The translations under genes and the position numbers were made by a program. The notes below the pieces were generated by a model, which saw only the letters and a list, made by a program, of their open reading frames with translations, was not told where the DNA came from and made no database searches. From Irineochytrium annulatum (Eukaryota > Chytridiomycota > Chytridiomycetes > Chytridiales > Chytridiaceae), in the NCBI GenBank assembly GCA_027600665.1, contig JADGJL010000392.1:1-22809 (forward strand): 22,809 nucleotides of DNA. The letters run 5' to 3'. Below, piece by piece: positions 9,983 to 20,244 of this stretch; position 1 is the first letter of the stretch, and the number at the start of each line of letters is the position of its first letter.

Positions 9983-10441
9983 TGGGTGCCGGTGGTAGTT
10001 GGTGTTGGTGGTGGTGTTACTGGAGATGATGGCGTTGTAAGGAAGGAGGGCGAGTACGAAAGCTCGTGATTTTATGGCAGTTGGCTTGCTGTATCTTATC
10101 TAGAGAAAAAGATCTAAAAAACAGGGAGGCGGGCCGTTGCCGACTGCAAAGAAACGCGAAGTCAAGATGGACTCAAGCGCGCGCGGTAGGCGTCGTTATC
10201 GGCTCAAGGGCGAACAATCCCACTGGAACGCGGTACGTCGGTCTGTGGACGAGCTGTTATCGCGTTGAAACAAAAAAAAATGAGGACCGGACGGAGCAGT
10301 CCGGCGCATCACATAGATAACAAGATTACGTCTGGGGTTCCATCATCTTTCGATAAGCAGCGATTACTTCAGCACCCAACGCCACGTTTGCCGAGGGAAG
10401 ATCAACACTAACGCGGGCATATCCGAGCAATTCGTGTCGCC
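9983..10441. promoter_or_regulatory. Shared divergent promoter with five HGATAR motifs
   Basis: The 459 bases between the transporter ATG (minus) and the nitrite reductase ATG (plus) serve both genes. Five HGATAR matches are visible: minus strand at 10096-10101, 10196-10201 and 10257-10262, and plus strand at 10315-10320 and 10351-10356. These fit control by an AreA/NIT2-type nitrogen GATA factor, which is an inference. An inverted repeat listed separately lies among them. I see no ORF with coding character here. Confidence 0.6.
10287..10304. promoter_or_regulatory. Perfect inverted repeat CCGGAC-N6-GTCCGG, candidate operator
   Basis: Two perfect 6-base arms (10287-10292 and 10299-10304) flank the spacer GGAGCA, about 140 bases before the nitrite reductase start and between GATA motifs. 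CGG/CCG inverted repeats are typical sites of dimeric Zn2Cys6 regulators, the class that includes the nitrate-specific NirA/NIT4. The known NirA and NIT4 sites are CCG-containing but not identical to this one. A role as a nitrate-response site is an inference. Confidence 0.4.
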
Positions 10442-13400
10442 ATGCATACAACCATCGACAATGACGGCCTCGGCGCCAGCAACCAGCGCGACAGCTATGC
10501 CCGGAAGACCGTCGTCGTCTGCGGCCTCGGCATGGTCGGCTTGCGTTTCTGCGAGACCCTTCGCGACCTGGAGACGGAGAGGAGAGAGGCCGCCTTCGCC
10601 CTCAACCCGAATACCACCGACATCTTCCCTGCCTTCCGCGTCATTGCATTCGCTGAGGAGGATCATCTTGCCTACAACAGAGGTATGTGTGTGCTTCGAT
10701 TCTTGGTCTGCATATCATGACCAACACACTTGACGCGTTAATGTTCTTCAGTTGGCCTTACGCAATACTTCTCGCACCGCTCCGTCGACCGCCTCCTAAT
10801 GCGTCCCCTTGACTGGTACCACGACAGCGACGTTGACGTGCATCTAGCCGACCCCGTCGTCGCAGTGGACCTGGCCAACAAAACCGTGACGTCCCGCCGC
10901 GGCCTCATCGTCGCCTACGACCACCTCGTCCTCGCAATGGGTTCCTCGGCTGCTGTGCCCACGATTCCCGGCGCCGTTCCCGGCCAAACCGACGGCTGCT
11001 TCGTCTACCGCACTGTCCAGGACGTCATGAGCATCATTGACCACGCCAAGCGGGACGATGTCAAGCGCGCCGCGGTCCTAGGCGGCGGCCTGCTCGGGCT
11101 TGAGGCCGCTAAGGTCTGCGTCGACCTCGGGCTCGAAACCGTCGTGATCGAGAGAAACCCGTACATCCTGGGCAGACAGCTAGACTCGGAGGGTTCCGCG
11201 TTTCTTAGGAAGGAGCTGGAGAAGCTCAAGCTCCAATGCCTTGTCAACGTATCGACCGACGAAGTGCGTAGCAGCGACGGCTCCGTCTCCTCGGTCATCA
11301 CGTCGCCTCTTACAGGTGGCGGGGACGCGACGAGCCACGACATTAACCTCTTCATCATCGCCATTGGTATTAAGCCGCGCGACGAGCTCGCCCGATCGGC
11401 CGGTCTCACCATTGCCCCCCGCGGCGGCGTCGTCGTCGACGACCTCATGCGAACGTCCGATCCGAACGTTTACGCCGTCGGCGAGGTGGCCGCGTACGAA
11501 GGGGCCACGTTTGGGTTAGTGGCGCCGGGTTACGACATGGCCGCTATCGCGGCTAAGGCTATCATGGCTGGCGACAGTAAGGCCCGGTTTAAGGGAGCTG
11601 ATATGAGCACGAAGCTCAAGCTCATGGGTGTGAACGTGGCAAGCTTTGGGGACTACTTTGCGCCTGAGAACAAAAGCGTCGCCTTGCAATTCCGCGATCC
11701 ACTGAGTAAGTCGAACTCGCTGACTTGATTACGGGCGGGAAGGTACTAATTTTTGTTCATAGCTGGCATCTACCGTCGCCTCCTTTTTTCAAAGGACGGC
11801 AAGCGTCTCCTCGGAGGTATCCTCGTTGGCGACACGTCGGACTACGCCAAGCTCCACGCGTTGTCCAAGTCCCACAAGCCCCTTCCCAAGGACCCCTCAA
11901 CCTACGTCCTCCCCAAGTCCGCCTCAGCCGGCTCCGCAGACGACGGCGCTAACGACTTGCCTGACGAGGCTCAGGTTTGCTCCTGCAACAACATCACCAA
12001 GGGTGACCTTCGGAAGGCCATCGTCGCCAAGTCGTGCGCGTCCGTCGGCGCGCTTAGGGCGTGCACGAAGGCAGGCACGGGTTGCGGCGGTTGTGTGCCG
12101 ACGGTCACGGACATCTTCGGCGCAGAGATGAAGGCGTTGGGGAGGCAGGTCCGAAACGACGTTTGCGAGCACTTCGCGTACTCGAGGAAGGAGTTGTATG
12201 AGATTGTGCGCGTTATGAACCACCGGAAGTTCGAGGACGTTATGAAGACGCATGGGAAGGGCGGCGTGCTCGGGTGCGAGGTGAGGTTTCTACCCAACTC
12301 ACGTCACCGCTTGTCCATATTAAATCTTCGTCCTTTGCAGGTCTGCAAGCCTTGCGTCGCTTCAATCTTCGCGAGTCTTTGGAACGACCACGTACTTGAC
12401 GCCGGGCTCGCACCGCTCCAGGACACGAATGACCGCTTCTTGGCTAACATCCAGCGCGGCGGGACCTACTCGGTCGTGCCCCGTATCCCTGGCGGTGAGG
12501 TCACGCCCGAGAAGCTCATCGTCCTCGGCGAGGTTGCCAAAAAGTATGGGCTTTACACTAAGATTACAGGCGGACAGAGGATCGGTGTGTACTTGCTATT
12601 GTTCCTTTCTCTTTTGTCATGTTTCTTATCTTTCCTGCCAAACCTCCAGACCTTTTCGGTGCCGAGCGTCATGACCTGCCTGCCATTTGGTCCGACCTCG
12701 TCGCGGCTGGCTTCGAGTCCGGCCACGCTTACGGTAAGGCCCTTCGCACAGTCAAGTCCTGCGTCGGCTCTACCTGGTGCCGGTACGGGCGTCGCGACTC
12801 AGTCGGGTTCGCTGTCGCCATCGAGCAGCGTTACAAGGGAGTTCGGGCCCCGCACAAGCTTAAAGGCGGCGTTTCTGGTTGCGTGCGCGAGTGCGCCGAG
12901 GCGCAGGGCAAGGATTTCGGCCTGATCGCGACCGAGAAGGGCTATAACCTCTACGTCTGCGGCAATGGCGGCTCGACGCCAAAGCACGCTGTGCTCCTCA
13001 TCGCCGATGCTCCCGAGCATATGGTGATCAAATACCTCGACCGCTTCCTTATGTACTACATAGCGACGGCAGATCGGCTGCAGAGGACGGCCAGGTGGTT
13101 GGAGAAGCTCGACGGCGGGATCGCTTTCTTGCGGCAAGTGGTGGTGGACGACAAACTCGGGATTGCGGAGGAGCTTGAGAGGAGGATGGCGGCCCTGGCC
13201 GATAGCTACTTCTGCGAGTGGACCGAGGTCGTCAAGAACCCGGCCAGGCTGGCACAGTTTAAGCAGTTTGTGAACACGGACGAGACGCAACCTGGAATCG
13301 ACAAGATCGTCGAGCGCGGGCAGGCGAGGCCGGCCGACTGGGCGCCAGATGCTCCGGCGGTCGCACCCGCTGCGGAGAGAGATTCTGTCGTCGCGCCGCC

Positions 13401-14100
13401 GGAGGAGGAGCCGCCGAAGGAGTTTAACTGGAAGAAGGAAGGCATGCGGTGGGTAGAGGTTGGGAAGGTCGACCAGTTCCCCGTGAACGCCGGCGCCGCC
13501 GTCAAGATTGGGGACATGCAGGTGGCCGTCTTCTCGGTCACGCAGGACGACGGCGGTAGGCGTTGGTATGCCACTCAGAACGTGAGTCGTAAAATGCTTT
13601 GCGGTGTCGTTTTCTTACGTCCTTCAATGTACTAATGCCTATGCTTCAAATAGATGTGCCCCCATAAGCGCGCCTTTGTCCTTGCGTCATCGATCGTCGG
13701 CACGAGCAGCAGTGGCTCGGCCCCACATATTGCCTGCCCGAACCACAAGAAGACCTTCTCCCTTGCGACCGGTCAATCGCCCGCGGCCGAGCATGAGTAC
13801 GCCGTGGCCACGTTTGAGGTCCGGGTCGAAGGAGAAGTGGTCAGCCTGCGCGTGCCGGCGGTAGAGGAGGCGGACCGCGTGCTCGGGACCTCCCGGTGGC
13901 GCGTCGGCGCCAGCCTTACGAAGAAAGGGGCCGCGGTCCCGGCCGGATATGAGGCTCTTTGGGAGGATAAAAGGTCTAGAAGAGGGAAGTACGAGGGGAC
14001 GATCGCGGTCGACGGCGTCGGGCTAGTCGGGGATATTGGGCCGATTGTTGGCGGGGGTTGCGACGGCGGGGCCTGTGGGGATAAGAAGCTCGAGTGGTAA
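10442..14100 (+). CDS. Assimilatory nitrite reductase [NAD(P)H], siroheme-dependent
   Basis: Reduces nitrite to ammonium by six electrons in the cytosol. Six exons (10442-10682, 10752-11705, 11763-12280, 12341-12584, 12650-13581, 13654-14100) join in phase to 1111 residues, the expected fungal size. The FAD motif GLGMVG lies at 28-33 and the NAD(P)H motif GGGLLG at about 191-196. A BFD-like [2Fe-2S] segment has Cys471, Cys473, Cys506 and Cys509. The ferredoxin-like siroheme domain has the [4Fe-4S]/siroheme cysteines 690, 696, 730 and 734 (C-x5-C and C-x3-C). A C-terminal Rieske domain has CPH (Cys965, His967) and CPNH (Cys991, His994). All redox centres look intact. Intron 3 (12281-12340) is 60 nt without an in-frame stop. 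The neighbouring methyltransferase makes a precursor of its siroheme. AATAAA lies 75 bases past the stop. Confidence 0.98.
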
Positions 14101-14516
14101 GGAAGAAGTGTAGAAGGCGAACTGTATCATTATAGGAAATCAACGGCAGCTCTTATATACTCGGAGCTTATATGAATAAACAATGGCATAAATGACTTAA
14201 CAGTGAACATGATTTGACTTGCATCCACACACTGTCATGAAATCCCACACGGTCATGAAGTCACCGGCGACAACTACTATAGCTTTATGAGGTTCGCAAT
14301 AGGCAAGCTCTGATCATCAAGGGGAGCAGATATAAATTCACATAATTGATTTTGCATGCAAAGGATTATAAAATTAAGGTCACATGTGAGGACAATGCAC
14401 AAAGAAAAGGCATACAAAATTCCACATTCCTAACCACGTACACGCGCTGCGACAACTTGAGTGACAAATCACTCAAAGCATACAAGCAAAACCGCAGTGA
14501 ACATCAAATGGCATCA
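14101..14516. other. Convergent 3' intergenic region
   Basis: AT-rich gap between the 3' ends of nitrite reductase (+) and the short-chain dehydrogenase (-). AATAAA at 14175-14180 is a plausible polyadenylation signal for nitrite reductase. No gene is supported here. Confidence 0.6.
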
Positions 14517-15481
14517 TCACGTCCACACCAGCCTAACTATCCACGACGGGATCAGTGGGAGCAATCGAGCCACGAAAGCCCATGGGAAGAAGGGGATAAC
14601 CGCGAAAGCCGTCCGCCTCTCTATATGGTCACGCACAATCTCACCACCACGTTCTCCCGTGATAAGGAAAGGCCGAGACTTGATCATCTGGTTGACAGGT
14701 TTGGTCATTAAGCTACTCGCATGTATTCATTTAGCATCTCACCTGGTTCATCGGCGTGTCGATGAAACCCGGATGAATGACTGTGACCTTGATATTCTGC
14801 GAAACACCCTCCGACGCGACGGCCTCCATGAATGTTTGCAGCGCGGCCTTCGACGTGCAGTAGGCGGCGTTCTTAGCCACGCCCTTAAAGGCTGCGACGC
14901 TCCCGATCGCGACGACTTGTCCGCCGCCCACTTTGCGGAAGTGCGCGACGGCGGCGTGGACGGTGGCCATTGCTCCAATCAGATTCGTCTATTGCTATAT
15001 CAGAACTTTAGTCCCCACAACGACTGTGTTACCTGCATGCAGAGATTCTGCTGCTCGAATGCTTCCCAGCTACCCACGTTCACATTGCCATCCCCGATAC
15101 CGGAGTTCACGAGTACAACATCGATCTTTCCAATCTTTCGTAACCCTTGAGTCGGCGACGACGACGAATACGGAGCAGTTACCTTAGCCGCAAAGTCGGC
15201 AAAGACAGAGAAGACCATCTTCGGGTCCGTCACATCCAAAGCGCCAACGTGGACTTTGACGCCGGGAAACCTGGCTTCGATTTCGCTTTTAACCTCCTCC
15301 AAGGCGGACGTCCGTCGACCGGTCAGGATGAGCGTTAGTTCGCCGCCTTTGCTCGAATACAGCTTCGCAAACGCAATCGCAGTAGACCTCCCGATGCCAG
15401 ATGATGCGCCTAAATGATGATCTTCAGTCAACACCCGTCTCAAGTGGGAATACCTGTGATGAAGATGGTCTTCTTTGCCAT
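14517..15481 (-). CDS. Short-chain dehydrogenase/reductase (classical SDR)
   Basis: An NAD(P)-dependent oxidoreductase whose substrate cannot be told from sequence. Four exons (15481-15454, 15409-15033, 14988-14743, 14687-14517) join in phase to 273 residues, typical for a classical SDR. The first exon is only 28 nt and splits the cofactor motif TGASSGIG (residues 9-16). Other features are TGRR after the second strand (an Arg pair often linked to NADP preference), LVNSG in place of the usual NNAG, and the catalytic Ser165 and Y-x3-K (Tyr178, Lys182). HPGFIDTPM follows. The last ~35 residues are hydrophobic and aromatic, possibly membrane-associated. The start is fixed by the conserved N-terminal strand. 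It sits head-to-head, 147 bases from a small basic protein gene. I see no link to nitrate metabolism beyond position. Confidence 0.92.
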
Positions 15482-15628
15482 CTTGTGGAAATGCGGACGC
15501 GTGGACGACGGTTCAACTTGAAGTCTTTCCTTCAGTATGTTAAGTCCAGGTGAGCAATGAGCAGTTGATTAGAAGGTTTGGGCTCTCGTGGCGGCTTGAA
15601 CACTATTTCTGTTCTCCTCTGATACCTG
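15482..15628. promoter_or_regulatory. Short divergent intergenic region
   Basis: 147 bases separate the start codons of the short-chain dehydrogenase (minus) and the small basic protein (plus), so both promoters must lie here or overlap the 5' ends. I recognise no specific motif. Confidence 0.4.
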
Positions 15629-16096
15629 ATGCGCGAGCAAGATCTGCTGTACGAAGAGGATGAGGATTATCTCGCCGATCGAGTCCCACTGCCGAAGCGA
15701 AAGCGTGACGAGTTTGATCCGGAGGAGCCTAAACCTCCAAAGCAGACGGTGAACTGGAGGAAGAAACGGAAGGTCAACGGATCAGGCTCGCAAAAGCCTT
15801 CTAAATCGAAATCAAAATCACCGTCTGCCAACAGTGGAAAGGCGAAAGAGTTGTACGAAGCAAAATGGAGGGTGCTGCAGTGCTCGAACGACCTTGATGT
15901 CGACGCCGTGCCTGTTTTGCCAAATGTTAAACTGTTTGCATGGGACGAGCTGAAAAAGGAGGGGAGGAGGTTGCATCCTGACGCATTTGCGAAATGGCGG
16001 TTGCATTTTAAGGACGATCAGTGGGCTCCCGCTTTGAAGTTTGCGGAAAGACAATGCCAGGAGGTGAACGAGGAACTGCAGAAGGCTAAGGAATGA
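15629..16096 (+). CDS. Small basic, probably nuclear protein of unknown function
   Basis: I do not recognise this protein. One intronless ORF encodes 155 residues with a proper ATG. The N-terminus is acidic (EEDEDY). Two basic clusters resemble nuclear localisation signals: PKRKRDEF near 22-29 and WRKKRKV near 43-49. A Lys/Ser-rich linker follows. The C-terminal half (from about residue 70) is rich in Trp, Lys and Glu, with patterns such as EAKWRVLQ, FAKWRLHFKDDQW and a terminal helix ending in KAKE, which suggests a small folded helical domain. It could be a lineage-specific nuclear protein. Its codon use resembles neighbouring exons, and it diverges from the dehydrogenase. That it is real is likely but rests only on composition and reading-frame length. 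Confidence 0.6.
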   Translation: MREQDLLYEEDEDYLADRVPLPKRKRDEFDPEEPKPPKQTVNWRKKRKVNGSGSQKPSKSKSKSPSANSGKAKELYEAKWRVLQCSNDLDVDAVPVLPNVKLFAWDELKKEGRRLHPDAFAKWRLHFKDDQWAPALKFAERQCQEVNEELQKAKE

Positions 16097-16771
16097 CAGT
16101 TGGTAATTTGTGGCATTATTTTTATGGCGAACAACGGCTTTAGGCGCCGACGTCAGGAGCTGATGCGGCAAGGACGTCGGCCATATCGCCGGAAGGGCCT
16201 TCCCAGCTTTTGAAGACGTCAGAGCCTCTTCGTCACAGCCGCCATCTGTGTGCTATTGTCCGATGATCATGGAAGAACTGCTGGAGGTCAACGAATGGCG
16301 GCTGCTGTTTACTCGGATCCGTGTTGTTATCAAGAAAGGCGGCGTTGGCGCTAAAGATGCTTACCGGTTCGGATTTCTCTGATTGGACGGCAACGGCCGC
16401 AGTGACACCTCGCGCCGATCCTGTGACTCTCGACTGCATATGCCTTTAAATGTTGCTATCTGCTAAGTCCGGCATTGCCGGGCTGACCTACCTGCTGTTC
16501 TGAGAAATGGAAGCCTATCCGGTCGATTTTTCGTGACGGCAAGGGTGCCTCGCCTCTCTGGAGGAGAATTTGGCTTGTCAGGAGATTACGGTTGGTGGCG
16601 AACTCGGATCTGATGGTGAAGTCGAACATAATACAATATGTCCTTATAACGTATCACGTATTTGCTCTAGCCCAGCACGTCCTATGGTCGCGGATCTGAC
16701 AGCGAGCTCTACGCTTGTGGAAATCCCACTGATAGATCCAGACTCAGAATCGTTTTGACGACCGACGTCAG
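16097..16771. promoter_or_regulatory. Upstream region of MNS1 with repeated GACGTC palindromes
   Basis: About 675 bases with no convincing gene. It contains four GACGTC palindromes, at 16149-16154, 16173-16178, 16215-16220 and 16764-16769. Three of them are followed by A, which gives GACGTCA, close to the bZIP/CRE core. The first two also form a 9-base inverted repeat. The fourth ends three bases before the MNS1 ATG. A 68-codon minus-strand ORF (16439-16233) is present, but nothing supports it as a gene. Confidence 0.4.
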
Positions 16772-18648
16772 ATGGCAACTGGCACTCGAAGGAGTGTCAT
16801 TGAGAAGCGCGAGCAAGGCCTGCGCACCAAGGAGTTCCAGCGGGAGGACCTCGTCAAGGAGCTCAACAATGAGAAGGTCTTCCGGAGCAACCTGGGCTCG
16901 GATGAGCGTGTTGAGAACAAGAGGCGTTTGAGGAACCAGGCCGCCATGCAGGAGGAGGCCAAGACTCATCAGTTGCTCATGGAGGTTCGTTTTCTTTGCT
17001 TTGGAATTATGACTCATGGCTGTTTCATTATGCCTTTACGTCGCTATTCGGACAAGCCTTGACTCTGATCCCATAATGCAGACGTCCAGACAACGGCAGG
17101 AGAGAGCTATGCGGGCTCATGAGGAGGAAGCGCTCATTGCTGAGATGGAGAGACGTCAACATGAGGAGATGAGGGAGGAGAAGCTGCGGCAGTCTATCCG
17201 GGAGAATAGCGTGGAACTTCGCGAGCTAGAGCAGAAGCTCAACTACGCCTACATGAACAAGGAGCGGTCGCTGCAGATTCAGGAACGGCATTTGAACATG
17301 CAGCGAGAGCAGGTCTGTTGGCTTGTCGTTGTCAAGGAAATTGGCTTATACCGGGTATATAGAACGCAGAGGCTTTGCGCATCGAGGAGATGAACAGGCA
17401 ACTTGAGCTGCAACGTCTTCAGGAGGTCGAGAACGAAAAGCAGCAATTCAAGAAGAGCCGGGCGTATAAGAAGGCTCTGCAGAACCAGCTCGCAGACCAC
17501 GAGGCGTTGAAGCTTGTGGAGTACGAACAGTTCTTGAAGGAGAAGGCGATGGTGGATGATATCGTCAGGAAGATATTGGAGGAAGACGAGCGGTACGTCT
17601 TGAACGCGACGACAACAAAGATTGAATGTCATACAGCGAGCAGAAGAAACGGTTGGAGAAGCAGCGGGAAACGAAGCAGTTTATTGAAGACTTTATCGAG
17701 GAGAGGACGGAGTGGCGAAGGAAGGAGGCTCAGCGCAAGAAAGAGGAGAATGATAAGATTGAGGAGTACGCGAGAGTCCAAAATGAAAGGGAACAGGAGC
17801 TCTTGACCAAGAAGAAGACTATGGACGCGGAGAAGAACGTTATTTATGACAAGGTTCGGTTTTTGTCGCGGCCGCATCGGTATGCTTACTCTCGCAATTA
17901 GTTAGCGAACGAGATGGAGCGGAAAGAAAGGGCCAAGACTGAGCTTGAGCAGTTAAGGATTGATCTTTATCAGGAGGAGAGGGAAGAGGCCGCGCGTCTC
18001 AGAGATCAGGTACGTGAAGAAACCCACCTCAAATTTTATGACTGACCGATGTAGGAACTGCTGAGGGATCGGATCCGAAAACGCCTCGAGCTCATCGACG
18101 CCTATCAGCAGCAGATCGCTGATAAGCGCATGCGGGTACAGAAGCAGAGGGAGGAGGAGGATGAGTTCCGTCGCAAGGTTTGCACCGCGTCTACCGCCTC
18201 GGAAATGACGTCGACTCACAAATGACTAGATGATGGAGAAGTACGCGAATGACGAGCGCCTCGAGCAGATGAACGCTGCGCGGAGGAGGATGAGGCAGCT
18301 CGAGCACAAGCGGGCCGTGGACGCGCTGGTCGAGGAGCGCCGGAAGATCATCCAAAAGGAGTTCGAGCAGCACATGGTCGATCAGCAGAAGGAGCAGCAA
18401 CTGGAGTCGTACCGGCAGCAGGTCATCGAGCAAGAGAGGCAGAGGCTCTTGCACGAGCACGCCTCGCAGCTTTTGGGATTTCTGCCAAAGGTGCGTTTCA
18501 ATCTTTCGCGACTGTCATCAAATTGTCGGCGACTGTTAGGATTGCTGCTAATAAAAATGTACTTAATCAGGGCGTTCTGCGCGACTCCAGAGATCTCGAC
18601 CTTTTCGATGCTGAGTTCCGGAAGAAGTTTGAGTCACAACACCTGTAA
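16772..18648 (+). CDS. MNS1: MNS1-like flagellar microtubule inner protein (trichohyalin-plectin-homology coiled coil)
   Basis: In animals and algae this family lies inside axonemal doublet microtubules and is needed for motile cilia. Eight exons (16772-16984, 17082-17312, 17363-17592, 17637-17853, 17902-18009, 18055-18177, 18230-18490, 18571-18648) join in phase to 486 residues, close to the ~495 of animal MNS1. Almost the whole protein is charged alpha-helical coiled coil rich in Glu, Arg, Lys and Gln. Family-like stretches include NYAYMNKERSLQIQE, KAMVDDIVRKILEEDE, RETKQFIEDFIEERTEWRRKE and the C-terminal LLGFLPKGVLRDSRDLDLF. Confusion with a related trichohyalin-plectin-homology protein such as CFAP53 is possible, but these stretches and the length favour MNS1. 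It lies in tandem 162 bases before CFAP20. Confidence 0.88.
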
Positions 18649-18810
18649 TAATGCACTACTATTTAATAATAATCACACGATCTGCATACTATATGTTCTC
18701 TCGCGCATTCTTTTTGTCCATCGAAATCGAACTTGCTTTCTTGGTGTGTGAGGGGCGACTGTCAAAAGGCCGGACTTCAAACTTCGTGGTGGTGAAGATC
18801 TGAGGCCGCG

Positions 18811-19757
18811 ATGTTCAGGAACACCTTCCAGGTGAGGCTCAGCGCTCCTGGCGACGCGGATGCCGCTGCGGACAGGCTGAGAAGGTGCCTGCTGATGTGA
18901 TCATGGGGCTTTCGGGAGGGCCGGACGAGGCAGGACTTGTGGGAGCTGGACGTAGCCGGCTGTGGACCCTCCGGCTGGCGATGGCTTCTAACACACCTTA
19001 TCACAGTCGGGTTTCCTGTCGATTCTGTACAGTATCGGGTAAGCCGTCCCTCTGGTTGCGTTATTGGCGCTCGCTGGTTTCGCACGCCACACTGACCATT
19101 CACAACCCAACAGCTCGAAGCCCCTCCAGATCTGGGACAAGAAGGTCCGCAATGGCCACATCAAGCGTATCACCGACAACGACATCCAGTCCTCCGTCCT
19201 CGAGATCATCGGCACGAATGTCTCTACCAACTACATCACTTGCCCCGCACAGCAGAACCGCACCCTCGGCATCAAGCTGCCCTTCCTGGTCATGATCATC
19301 AAGAACTTGAAGAAGTATTTCACGTTCGAGGTGCAGGTGCTCGATGACAAGAATGTCAGGAGGAGGTTTAGGGCCAGTAATTACCAGGTAAGTCTTCCTT
19401 TAGCATTCTGGCGCGTGAAAGACTTTGTCTGAAAAGCTTTGCAGAGCACTACGCGTGTGAAGCCCTTTATTTGCACGATGCCTATGAGGCTGGATGACGG
19501 CTGGAATCAGATCCAGTTCAACTTGTCGGACTTTACCAGGAGGGCGTACGGGACGAACTACATCGAGACGCTTCGGGTGCAGATTCACGCGAACTGCAGA
19601 ATCAGGAGGATCTACTTCTCGGATCGGTTGTACTCGGAGGAGGTTCGTATCTGTTGGCGGTGTATTTGATGGTCGGATTGTTAATATTATTTGTTTTCGC
19701 TAACAGGAGCTGCCCCCGGAGTTTAAACTGTTCTTGCCGATTCAGAAGCAGGCGTAA
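18811..19757 (+). CDS. CFAP20: CFAP20/BUG22, cilia- and flagella-associated protein 20
   Basis: A very conserved axonemal doublet inner-junction protein required for flagellar stability and beat. Five exons (18811-18831, 19007-19038, 19114-19387, 19445-19642, 19707-19757) join in phase to 191 residues, matching the ~193 of animal orthologs. The sequence is near-identical to the family across its core, for example [40 protein letters not shown] and [20 protein letters not shown]. The first exon holds only seven codons (MFRNTFQ) and the second 32 nt. Both are forced by the known conserved N-terminus. Intron 1 (18832-19006) is 175 nt, far longer and more GC-rich than other introns here. The protein implies a flagellated life stage. 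Confidence 0.98.
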
Positions 19758-20244
19758 AATATTGGTCGACGCCACGGACTCCTGCGGGAGATTGGGCGGG
19801 TGTACCCAAATTTCGGAAGCACGTACTTGGTCCTTTGTTGTTTGTCGGTTCTCTTTATTACAAACACTTTTGTCGTTTTCTGTTTATTAATGGTGGTGTA
19901 GAAAACATGTTGGGGTAGATACACGTTAACAAAGTTAGTCAGCAACACGCATCATAATAGTAATTAGAGTGAAGCTCGTCAACAGGAGACCCCATTGTCA
20001 TTTACGATGATAATGCGCTGATTTATGTTCGCAGTACAATGTTATTTCAATCGTCTACACGATCGGGCCAAAAGGTTCGGGAAGGGGCGTATAAGCAGTA
20101 ATCTGAGCAAAACGCGTAAATGGTGCGAGAAAGGTTAAAGGAACAGAGGACACGACCCTGTCGAACAATTCAAAGCGCAACAAACATTATAGGTAAAAGT
20201 ACTTAGGATAAAATATAAAACGAGAAGAAACGCTTAAGAACCCC
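19758..20244. other. Convergent 3' intergenic region
   Basis: Gap of about 490 AT-rich bases between the 3' ends of CFAP20 (+) and the deacetylase (-). No ORF with coding character and no RNA gene is visible. Confidence 0.6.

Noticed and set aside
16233..16439. Minus-strand 68-codon ORF with a proper ATG
   Set aside because: No recognisable domain and no splice continuation. It lies in the MNS1 upstream region, so chance is as likely as a gene.
16570..16758. Plus-strand ORF ending just before MNS1
   Set aside because: It lacks an ATG at the reported start, has no family features and would overlap the likely MNS1 5' UTR.
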